Made by a program: the position numbers and the translations under genes. Positions 7,016 through 12,572 of a stretch of 12,688 nt of DNA are shown here, piece by piece. Each line of letters begins with the position of its first letter. Position 1 is the stretch's first letter. Origin of the DNA: Bacillota bacterium (GTDB lineage Bacteria > Bacillota > Clostridia > Acetivibrionales > DSM-1351); contig JAEZFR010000302.1 of assembly GCA_023417285.1 (NCBI GenBank), positions 1-12,688 of the forward strand, read 5' to 3'. Below the pieces are notes generated by a model, which was given only the letters and a program-made list of their open reading frames with translations, ran no database searches and was not told the DNA's origin.

Positions 7016-7771
7016 TTAAATTTCCACTACAGGGTTGTATTCAACGGCTCTTAAGCACAAGCCCTTTGGCTGAGCGAGTGGTATAGTACCGGTGTACTTT
7101 TTATCATCTAATATCTTTTGAACATCGGCTGCTTTTATTTTACCCTTGCCAACTTCTAAAAGAATCCCAACGATCAACCTTGCCATGTGCAGTAAAAAGT
7201 CATTGCAATTAATTACAATCTCAATCACCATACCATTTTCTACAACATCTAAGGAATTTATAGTTCTTATTGTGGATTTTGGGCCCTCTTTCAAGCTCGT
7301 AAAACTTTGAAAATCATGCGTTCCAACTAAATACTCAGCTGCATTTCTCATTTGAACAAGATCAAGCTTTTCTTCTGAATGAAATGAATATTTTCTATTA
7401 AATACATTTCTAAATTTCCCTTTAGTAATACTATATACATAAGTTTTTGATTTTACATTGTGTTGTGCATGGAATCTTTCATGCACTTCTTCAACAGATT
7501 TTACAACAATATCCTCTGGTAAAAATTCATAAAAATAATTCAATATAAGTTTTGGTGATCTATTTGAATTTGTATGAAAATTGGCCACATAATTTTCAGC
7601 ATGAGTACCAGCATCTGTCCTTCCACAACCAATTACTTGAATTTCTTCTCCAGTCATCTTAGAAAGAACTGTTTCAATTTTCTCCTGAATTGAAAGATCA
7701 TTATCTTTAAGCTTTTGCCAACCTTTATATCTACTTCCATCAAATTGAACAACTATTTTATGGTTTTTCAT
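7016..7771 (-). CDS. truA: tRNA pseudouridine(38-40) synthase TruA
   Basis: 251 residues from ATG 7769-7771 (AGGGGA-type site 6 bases upstream), the usual TruA length. A longer frame upstream (to 7879) adds residues absent from the family. TruA converts uridines 38-40 in the anticodon arm of several tRNAs to pseudouridine. Seen: N-terminal VVQFDGSRYKGWQ (TruA usually has YDG-x-x-F/Y-x-GWQ), the catalytic motif GCGRTDAGTHA with Asp53 (residues 48-58), YVYSITKGKF, LVGTHDFQSFTS and a C-terminal FLLHMARLIVGILLEVGKGK; all hallmark segments are intact. It is divergent from the truncated CysS-like gene and seems to share its promoter zone. A broken copy of its last 34 codons lies at 9960-10060. It may be a second truA copy, since clostridial truA usually sits with energy-coupling transporter genes. 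Confidence 0.95.
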   Translation of the reverse strand: MKNHKIVVQFDGSRYKGWQKLKDNDLSIQEKIETVLSKMTGEEIQVIGCGRTDAGTHAENYVANFHTNSNRSPKLILNYFYEFLPEDIVVKSVEEVHERFHAQHNVKSKTYVYSITKGKFRNVFNRKYSFHSEEKLDLVQMRNAAEYLVGTHDFQSFTSLKEGPKSTIRTINSLDVVENGMVIEIVINCNDFLLHMARLIVGILLEVGKGKIKAADVQKILDDKKYTGTIPLAQPKGLCLRAVEYNPVVEI

Positions 7772-7891
7772 TCTGTTCCCCTTTTTTTTTATTATATCGC
7801 AAGTATTACCTTGCTCAAGCAAGCTAATCTCAATAACAATTCTACATGATTTTATTAAATTGTTCAAAAAGATTTTCACAACGCAATACTT

Positions 7892-7919
7892 TTTATAATA
7901 TTTTTTATGTTATAATCAA
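7892..7919. promoter_or_regulatory. Overlapping divergent promoters of truA and the CysS-like gene
   Basis: For truA (- strand): TTGATT (7914-7919), 16 bases, TATAAA (7892-7897). For the + strand gene: extended -10 TGT-TATAAT (7908-7916), about 34 bases before its ATG; its -35 is weak. The elements overlap, so the two promoters should compete. This leaves truA an untranslated leader of over 100 bases. Confidence 0.45.
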
Positions 7920-7949
7920 CAAATAGTGTTTTATAAGGAGAATTATTAT

Positions 7950-8741
7950 ATGAGTTCAAATGAATCTATCAAATCAGAAAGCAAGCAAAAATTAGCACGT
8001 ATACACGGATATGAATATAAAGTATATCCTAATGGATCTATTTTCAATTTTGAAGAAGCCAGCGCGTCCTTGGGTAATATTTTAGCATCAAAAGAATTAT
8101 TATCAAAATATCACCCTGAAGTATTAAAGTTTTGTATCCTTTCAAACTTTTCAAAAGGAATGGAAACACTGACAGTTGATGACATTATAGCTTCAGAAAA
8201 GCGACTTTACTATTTTTATCAAACTTTAAATAGGATTAAAAACTTTGCAGGTGAGAATAGTGAATTAAATGAGCACATTGAGCTTCATGGTAAAATTATC
8301 AAGCCAGAAATAGTTGACGGCATTAACAGAGCTTTCGTTGCTGCTATAAACGATAACTTTAATACAGCTTTAGCGGTTTCAAACTTTTTGCAAGTGTTTA
8401 AGTACTCCAATGCTTTATTAAGCAACGCTAATGAGAATCCTCTTCACAAACTTACAACACTAAATAAAATATATAAAAACATTCTGATAGTTGCAAATTT
8501 ATTAGGTATTTTCTTAGAGGAGCCTGAAGCATTTATATTAGAAATTAAAGAAAAATATATAAAGCTTAATAATATTAATATGACAGAAGTTAAAGAATTA
8601 ATGGAACTAAGACAAGAGGCTAAACACAATAGAAACTTTGAATTATCAGATGAGTTAAAATCAAAACTTGATCAAAAAGGCATTATTATTCGTGATTCAG
8701 CAAATGGTTCTGAATGGGACATTAAAGAAATGTTTATTTGA
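7950..8741 (+). CDS. Cysteinyl-tRNA synthetase-like protein lacking the catalytic domain
   Basis: 263 residues from ATG 7950-7952 (AAGGAG at 7935-7940, 9 bases upstream; an in-frame GTG at 7926 lies before that site). CysRS is about 460-470 residues. Here the Rossmann catalytic domain with HIGH and the zinc ligands is absent. The match begins near the KMSKS loop, where KMSKSLGN is replaced by EASASLGN (both lysines lost), followed by the usual LLSKYHPEVLKFCILSNF. Then comes the DALR-type anticodon helix bundle (INRAFVAAINDNFNTALAVSNFL) and the C-terminal helix-hairpin LMELRQEAKHNRNFELSDEL with KGIIIRDSANGSEWDI. It cannot make Cys-tRNA; it may still bind tRNA, or be a partner or regulator. The frame is intact and has its own promoter and terminator, so it looks like a gene, not debris. 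It is divergent from truA, another tRNA-related gene. Confidence 0.85.
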   Translation: MSSNESIKSESKQKLARIHGYEYKVYPNGSIFNFEEASASLGNILASKELLSKYHPEVLKFCILSNFSKGMETLTVDDIIASEKRLYYFYQTLNRIKNFAGENSELNEHIELHGKIIKPEIVDGINRAFVAAINDNFNTALAVSNFLQVFKYSNALLSNANENPLHKLTTLNKIYKNILIVANLLGIFLEEPEAFILEIKEKYIKLNNINMTEVKELMELRQEAKHNRNFELSDELKSKLDQKGIIIRDSANGSEWDIKEMFI

Positions 8742-8766
8742 CATAAATATTAAATGATTTTTTTAT

Positions 8767-8800
8767 GGGGGATTATTCCCCCTGTTTTAGTTATTTCGTC
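8767..8800 (+). terminator. Rho-independent terminator of the CysS-like gene
   Basis: Stem GGGGGA (8767-8772) with TCCCCC (8777-8782), loop TTAT, followed by the T-rich TGTTTTAGTTATTT. It lies 25 bases after the stop. The rest of the gap to 8938 holds no gene, only small inverted repeats (GTTGCTC/GAGCCCAAC at 8851-8868 and CCAGAAGTTTCTGG at 8907-8920). Confidence 0.75.
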
Positions 8801-8938
8801 CGATATAAATCATACATTGAAGAACAGCAAAAAAAGGGGGTACTTCGTCTGTTGCTCTAGAGCCCAACCATATAATAAATAATGATATTTCTTTAAAGCC
8901 AACAACCCAGAAGTTTCTGGAATCATTGGGAATCAGCT

Positions 8939-9781
8939 TTACACAGTTCCACCCCGATGCATTTTTCTAAAGTCACATGATTGGCAAATTGTTTTTATGT
9001 TTAATCTACCAGCAAATAAACTATTATCAATTTTTAATTGACGCTCTATTTCTTTTTCAATCTCATTAAGTAGCATTCCCTCAAATAACGGGCTAGCTGT
9101 AATTGTCATAGAATCAATAACGTCATCAGGCAAATCAATAGCAACTCTTTCAAAGCCATTTGTATTATCAAATTCTGCCCTAATCCTTATTTCTTTTTCA
9201 TATGCCCAAGCCATATCTTTAATATATCCTGTCAAGCTTAGATCGTGGGCTGCACTAAGTAGGATTGTATTGGTAACATTACTCCAACAAAGTTTTTCTA
9301 CTATGTCTTTTTGGGTCCTACTGTCAGTATTGCAATACGCCACAGAAGAAAGTTTTATGTTTTCTTTTGCTACTTCAAATGTACGACCTGTCGTTTCATA
9401 ATTTCCCATAGACACTTCATATAATTTTACAATGCTTTTTATCCACTTTCGAGCTATCAATGACGGAATTGCAATTTTAATGCCTTTCTCCCATGGTTGA
9501 GCATACATACTCCACATTCCAATACTTTCTTTGTCTTCAGTCATAAAACTACTAAAGAAAATGTTCTTCCACCTTTCTATATCACCATTGTCATATTCCA
9601 GACGGTCATTCATATTTTTGGCGTTAGCAAGGTGCCATTTTTTGCTTTTTATCATTTTAATGAGTACAGGCAGTGTAGTGTAATGATATATATATCCGCT
9701 ATTTTTTAACCTTTCTGCTGAATCACTAAGATATTTTATTAGTTCTTCGGCAGTTGATATATCCCTAAACGATCTTTCCAT
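8939..9781 (-). CDS. DUF2971 family protein
   Basis: 280 residues from ATG 9779-9781, with GAGG (9787-9790) just upstream; an in-frame ATG five codons earlier (9794-9796, MSEVF) has no ribosome site of its own. DUF2971 features: YIYHYTTLPVLIKMI (residues 31-44), LANAKNMNDRLEY (51-63), FFSSFMTEDKESIGMWSMYA (75-94) with the Trp-x-x-Tyr, and later CWSNVTNTILLSAAH and MAWAYEKEIRIRAEF. The end has a short Cys pair (CQSCDF). The family is uncharacterised; from general knowledge it is frequent in genomic islands, phages, defence loci and integron cassettes, which fits the context. The upstream region is a mosaic of gene fragments, including leaders of two acetyltransferase genes, one of which seems to supply its promoter. 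Confidence 0.85.
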   Translation of the reverse strand: MERSFRDISTAEELIKYLSDSAERLKNSGYIYHYTTLPVLIKMIKSKKWHLANAKNMNDRLEYDNGDIERWKNIFFSSFMTEDKESIGMWSMYAQPWEKGIKIAIPSLIARKWIKSIVKLYEVSMGNYETTGRTFEVAKENIKLSSVAYCNTDSRTQKDIVEKLCWSNVTNTILLSAAHDLSLTGYIKDMAWAYEKEIRIRAEFDNTNGFERVAIDLPDDVIDSMTITASPLFEGMLLNEIEKEIERQLKIDNSLFAGRLNIKTICQSCDFRKMHRGGTV

Positions 9782-9830
9782 AAATACCTCGCTCATATTT
9801 ACTAGATTTTAGTAAATGCCTTTAATTCCA

Positions 9831-9883
9831 CATTATTCCTCCCTACGTCTATCTTTAATAGAAGATAGCATATTTTACTTAAC
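9831..9883 (-). repeat. Copy of the leader of the acetyltransferase gene at 2619-3080
   Basis: Identical to 3078-3130 except at 3 of 53 positions, with the same length. It runs from the start codon ATG to the GTTAAGT core and not beyond: outside the core the two loci differ entirely. The end of homology thus falls at the predicted integrase cut site (G/TTAAGT). Confidence 0.85.
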
Positions 9884-9959
9884 TAGAATCAATAAGAATA
9901 ACAAAACTTTATTTTACTAAATACTATATCATAAATGAAATTATATTGTAGTAAATTAC

Positions 9960-10060
9960 TTAAATTTCCACTACAGGGTTGTATTCAACGGCTATTAAGC
10001 ACAGGCCCTTTGGCTGAGCAATTGGTATAGTTTCAATGTACTTTTTATCATCTATATCTT
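9960..10060 (-). pseudogene. 3' fragment of truA
   Basis: Matches 7016-7117, the last 34 codons and TAA stop of truA, with roughly 10 percent differences and at least one lost base (TCTA-TATC against TCTAATATC). There is no 5' part, so it is not a functional gene. The left edge sits at the stop codon and joins to acetyltransferase-leader sequence across the shared TTAAATT. Confidence 0.85.
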
Positions 10061-10087
10061 TTTTGCATTTTATAACATGTCTAAAAA

Positions 10088-10230
10088 CCGCTTGCCCATT
10101 TGAAGTAAGCTTTCAGTGTTGCCTTTGCCATTCTACGTAGCTTTATATACTCGGCCAATGGTTTTTTATCAAGTGGCTGAATATACGTTGATAATAAAAA
10201 GGCTATAAAGAAGCCATTTTGGCTAGATTC
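10088..10230 (-). pseudogene. Internal fragment of the AraC-family regulator gene
   Basis: Matches 2271-2412 (residues about 25-72, first HTH and linking helix) at close to 90 percent identity, but with small insertions and deletions that break the frame (for example CAGTGTTGCC against CAGTTGCC). It has neither start nor end of the gene and is a decayed duplicate. Confidence 0.85.
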
Positions 10231-10243
10231 AAGTTTAACTTTT

Positions 10244-10284
10244 GCCAGCCCTAGCGGGGGTGCGATTGCTATATGATGTTAGGG
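10244..10284 (-). repeat. Truncated attC-like repeat, right end only
   Basis: On the - strand the core CCCTAAC (10278-10284) is followed by ATCATATAGCAATCGCAC and AGGGCTGGC, as in the repeat at 6053-6244. AGCCCTA (10247-10253) pairs with TAGGGCT (10280-10286); the 6053 copy has a matching change to CCCA/TGGG. The left half has been replaced by the AraC fragment. It lies 16 bases after the stop of the gene at 10300. Confidence 0.55.
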
Positions 10285-10299
10285 CTATCCTTTAAACTT

Positions 10300-11244
10300 C
10301 TACTCAATAAGTCTTTTAAGGAACTTAGTAATAAAAGTGAAATAATTCTTTATACCTCTACATATATCATTATTATTTTCGATATTACTATACTCTACAT
10401 TAAATTCTTCTAAATTACTATTTTCTATATTACTGCCAACCATATTACTGTCTTCTATATTGCTATTTTCTATATTACTATCTTCTTTATTAGTATCTGC
10501 ATGATTATAAGAGTTGGTTGATTTCTCTACTATTGTCGTCTGTAAATCACAAAATAGAAAAGCCGAATATCTATTTTGGCTTGCATATTTTCTAATAGTA
10601 GACCATGTTTCCTGTGCTAATGTTAGTGATTTACTTATAATGAAAAATGCTACTACGTTATTACTTAGGCACATAATAAAAGGATTATATAGAGTTTTGT
10701 TAATATCGGAATTTATCTTATTAAAATATTCCTCTCTATTAACTCTTGGAATATGTTGATATATGACAAGTACTGAATTATAACTCATTTTATTATAAAT
10801 CATTCTGGCCTCAGAATATTTTATATATCTGCTGGAATTTTTGTTTTGCATGCTTTTTACTTCAAACCCGTTATCTGGATCAACAAGAATTGCAGCATTT
10901 GTAAGTATTTCAGGGTCTATATTGCCAAAGTATTCATTTCTAGATATATTATTGAAATAGAAACTTTCCCTATAGGGGATATAATTAATATTCGCTTCCT
11001 TCATATAAGATTTTAAGTTCTGGATACTCCTGTTGGAATGTACAATACACTTTCTTAGAAACCTACCCAAATCAGGTCGTCGACTGTAATCATAATAAAT
11101 ATATTTTCCGTCATTTGTTTCATCATTCTCTGTAAGCATAGGAATAAACGTGAAAGTATTTAAAAATTCACTTCTTTCAATTAGTTCTAATACTAAATCA
11201 TATTTAAAAAAATCATTCCTATCACCAAAATATTGATTTTTCAT
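10300..11244 (-). CDS. Uncharacterised protein with a pentapeptide-repeat tail
   Basis: 314 residues from ATG 11242-11244; the ribosome site is weak (AAAGAG region). The first 230 residues resemble, from memory, a widespread uncharacterised family beginning NQYFGD-x-x-D-x-x-KY-x-L (here NQYFGDRNDFFKYDL) with an early FxPMLTxND block. It also has a central VDPDNGFEV (about residues 122-130) followed by SSRYIKYSE and VLVIYQH-x-PR. The D-P-D-N-G motif suggests an active site, but no chemistry should be assumed. The tail (about residues 251-290) has eight 5-residue units such as SNIEN, SNIED and SNLEE, then a short basic hydrophobic end (NYFTFITKFLKRL). The gene lies between two attC-like repeats with a 57-base leader and no obvious promoter, as a cassette gene would. 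Probably accessory or defence-related; that is inference. Confidence 0.75.
   Translation of the reverse strand: MKNQYFGDRNDFFKYDLVLELIERSEFLNTFTFIPMLTENDETNDGKYIYYDYSRRPDLGRFLRKCIVHSNRSIQNLKSYMKEANINYIPYRESFYFNNISRNEYFGNIDPEILTNAAILVDPDNGFEVKSMQNKNSSRYIKYSEARMIYNKMSYNSVLVIYQHIPRVNREEYFNKINSDINKTLYNPFIMCLSNNVVAFFIISKSLTLAQETWSTIRKYASQNRYSAFLFCDLQTTIVEKSTNSYNHADTNKEDSNIENSNIEDSNMVGSNIENSNLEEFNVEYSNIENNNDICRGIKNYFTFITKFLKRLIE
10375..10494 (-). repeat. 15-bp tandem repeat coding for pentapeptides
   Basis: Eight in-frame 15-bp units on the - strand: TNKED, SNIEN, SNIED, SNMVG, SNIEN, SNLEE, FNVEY, SNIEN. The Asn is invariant at position 2. The pattern (S/A)-N-(L/I/M)-x-x resembles pentapeptide-repeat proteins, though it is short. 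It may vary in copy number between strains. Confidence 0.85.
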
Positions 11245-11295
11245 TCTATCACTCTTTCCAAATAATACGTAACTTTATATTTAAAATGTGATTTC

Positions 11296-11480
11296 AGCTA
11301 ACGCCCCGCCTTCACGAAGCCCTTGAGCCGATGTGTCACTACGTCACGGCGAAGGGGCTTGGCTGGAGCCCTTACCTGAAAATCTGATAGAAATATCTAC
11401 CTGTGCACTTCCTTCACAACACTATCTCACACCACTGACCCTATTGGCGGAAGCCCTGGGCGTGAAGGCATTTGTTATGC
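11296..11480 (-). repeat. attC-like cassette recombination site, best copy
   Basis: On the - strand, in order: core GCATAAC (11474-11480), spacer AAAT, L box GCCTTCACG (11461-11469), a variable middle, a hairpin (AAGCCC with GGGCTT around GTGTC-ACTAC-GTCAC, 11317-11360), L box CGTGAAGGC (11308-11316), spacer GGGGC and core GTTAGCT (11296-11302). The L boxes pair perfectly over 9 bp. Total 185 bp, long for attC but within the known range. The stop TAA of the upstream membrane-protein gene (11475-11477) lies inside the first core. On the + strand the middle has a GATA-GAAA-TATC hairpin (11386-11397), also found in the copy at 12365. Confidence 0.75.
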
Positions 11481-12320
11481 GCAGTTCTTCGGTTTATATA
11501 GTATTGAAAAAGCCATCATCGCTTCAAGCGAAAATTTTCTGTAAAATTTATTAAAGTCAACATACAAAATTCCTGATATTATTGTTAGCCCAATCATATA
11601 TAGGCACATATAGCCTTCATAACCAGTTATAGCTAGTTGAACAATCAAAACCCATAGTAGCGAAATTGATGTAAAACATATTGTACGTGTGAACCCATAT
11701 AATGCTACATAATTTTGCATTTTACCAAAGTGTACTTTAGACTCTTCACATGCGTAATGATATATAAAACGAAAAAAATCTGGTGGTTTTTCTTTATCTT
11801 TATCTTCAATAGTAATATTGGAAAAACCTAGCTCATTAACTATGTATTCTATAATTCTATTTTCTATCAATTTAACACTTATCTTGTCCATGGATTTTCC
11901 TAATATACTTGTTGTTCTTAATACTTTTCTAATAAACAAATCAGTCAAAATAACAGGAAAAATATAAATACACATTAATATTTTGGCTATAATTAAAAAT
12001 ATATTTTTGCTCCCTACTCTAAAAAAATTACTCCAAATTCCTGGTATTCGATATCCTAATAGATATCTAGAGGGAAACCCTAAAGACCAAACTGCAAAAA
12101 ATTCAATCGAAATTGAAGACAGATAACTTAATAAATGTCCACATAAATAGCACATCAGAAGAACTACTATATATTGGTCAAGTTTCATATCAAATGGAAA
12201 TTTAGGTATTTTTGAATAATCTGCATCAATTAAAAATAGGAATCCAGTAACAAATATTATACCTGGAATTAAATATCCAAGAAAATCATAAATAGAAAAT
12301 GGGTTTTGTTCAATTTTCAT
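11475..12320 (-). CDS. Uncharacterised multi-pass membrane protein
   Basis: 281 residues from ATG 12318-12320; GAGG lies 9 bases upstream. About five membrane helices: residues 13-31 (FLGYLIPGIIFVTGFLFLI), 50-68, 107-130, 213-232 and 237-254. Conspicuous pieces are the N-terminal NPFSIYDFLGYLIPG, the ISIEFFAVWSLGFPSRYLL after the second helix, and FNKFYRKFSLEAMMAF near the C-terminus, which I associate with a loosely defined family of hypothetical membrane proteins in accessory DNA. No enzyme motif is seen. A cytoplasmic loop of about 80 residues lies between helices 3 and 4. The last residues (KPKNCA) and the stop are read from the attC-like site, so the C-terminal end depends on the repeat. 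A 9-codon leader frame overlaps its start. Possible membrane effector of a defence system; this is only inference from context. Confidence 0.8.
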   Translation of the reverse strand: MKIEQNPFSIYDFLGYLIPGIIFVTGFLFLIDADYSKIPKFPFDMKLDQYIVVLLMCYLCGHLLSYLSSISIEFFAVWSLGFPSRYLLGYRIPGIWSNFFRVGSKNIFLIIAKILMCIYIFPVILTDLFIRKVLRTTSILGKSMDKISVKLIENRIIEYIVNELGFSNITIEDKDKEKPPDFFRFIYHYACEESKVHFGKMQNYVALYGFTRTICFTSISLLWVLIVQLAITGYEGYMCLYMIGLTIISGILYVDFNKFYRKFSLEAMMAFSILYKPKNCA

Positions 12321-12339
12321 ACACGTTTACCTCACTCAT
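12310..12339 (-). CDS. Possible 9-codon leader peptide overlapping the membrane-protein start
   Basis: ATG AGT GAG GTA then AAC GTG TAT GAA AAT TGA encodes MSEVNVYEN. The frame carries the ribosome site (GAGG) of the main gene inside it and ends 11 bases after the A of the main start, in another frame. Such an overlap would allow translational coupling. Two other genes here have the same ATGAG(C/T)GAGGTA-type or GTGTGTGAGGTA leader (9781 and 6019). There is no strong ribosome site for the leader itself, so it may be only a conserved ribosome site. Confidence 0.25.
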   Translation of the reverse strand: MSEVNVYEN

Positions 12340-12364
12340 AAAATATTTATTCAAGTTGAATTGC

Positions 12365-12544
12365 GCATAACGCCCGCCTTCACGAAGCCCCTGCGCCGAT
12401 GTGTCACCACGACACGGCAAAAGGGGCTTGGCCGGAGTCGATAACAACAACAGATAGAAATATCTACTTATGTGCTCTACATCAAACCTTTTGGCATGGC
12501 AACACTCACTGCTAGAAGGCCTAGTGTGAAGGCATTTGTTCTCT
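12365..12544 (-). repeat. attC-like cassette recombination site
   Basis: On the - strand: core AGAGAAC (12538-12544), spacer AAAT, L box GCCTTCAC (12526-12533), variable middle, L box CGTGAAGGC (12376-12384), spacer GGGC, core GTTATGC (12365-12371). Next to the left L box is a hairpin AAGCCCCT (12385-12392) with AGGGGCTT (12422-12429), holding GTGTC-ACCAC-GACAC (12401-12415) and unpaired bases GAT on one side only. One-sided unpaired bases are typical of attC folds, where they set the strand that recombines. The middle carries AGATA-GAAA-TATCT (12452-12465). Total 180 bp. The end GGCGGGCGTTA looks like the end of Vibrio cassette repeats as I remember them. Confidence 0.72.
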
Positions 12545-12572
12545 GAAGTGCAAACTTATTTCCTTTACATAA

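Larger units (their letters stand above)
9782..10299 (-). other. 518-base gap made of copied fragments from elsewhere in the window
   Basis: No intact gene is seen. From left to right: 9807-9830 resembles the acetyltransferase leader near 6715-6740; 9831-9883 copies the leader of the acetyltransferase gene at 2619-3080; 9918-9965 resembles 6780-6829, including its promoter; 9960-10060 copies the truA 3' end; 10088-10230 copies part of the AraC gene; 10244-10284 copies the right end of the repeat at 6053-6244. All pieces keep the same strand as their sources. Confidence 0.8.
11302..12370 (-). mobile_element. Predicted integron-type gene cassette (membrane-protein gene plus attC-like site)
   Basis: If cutting occurs as in integrons (G/TT), the unit runs from TTATGC at 12370 to the G at 11302: a leader of about 50 bases, one gene, and one attC-like site. 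After circularisation the core would read GTTATGC, the exact complement of the GCATAAC at the inner end of its own site. Integron cassettes show this, and it would be unlikely by chance. Confidence 0.6.

Noticed and set aside
8862..8868. GTTGGGC core-like match on the - strand after the DUF2971 gene
   Set aside because: It fits GTTRRRY but has no L box or partner core nearby; a 7-base degenerate motif is expected often by chance.
11333..11554. 73-codon + strand frame inside the attC-like repeat
   Set aside because: It runs through the structured repeat and into the antisense of the membrane-protein gene; it is not conserved in the other repeat copies and has no ribosome site.
11296..12544. 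Simple MITE or insertion sequence remnants
   Set aside because: There are imperfect terminal inverted repeats, but no target-site duplication is seen, orientation is constant relative to genes, and a gene stop codon is built into the end. Not fully excluded.
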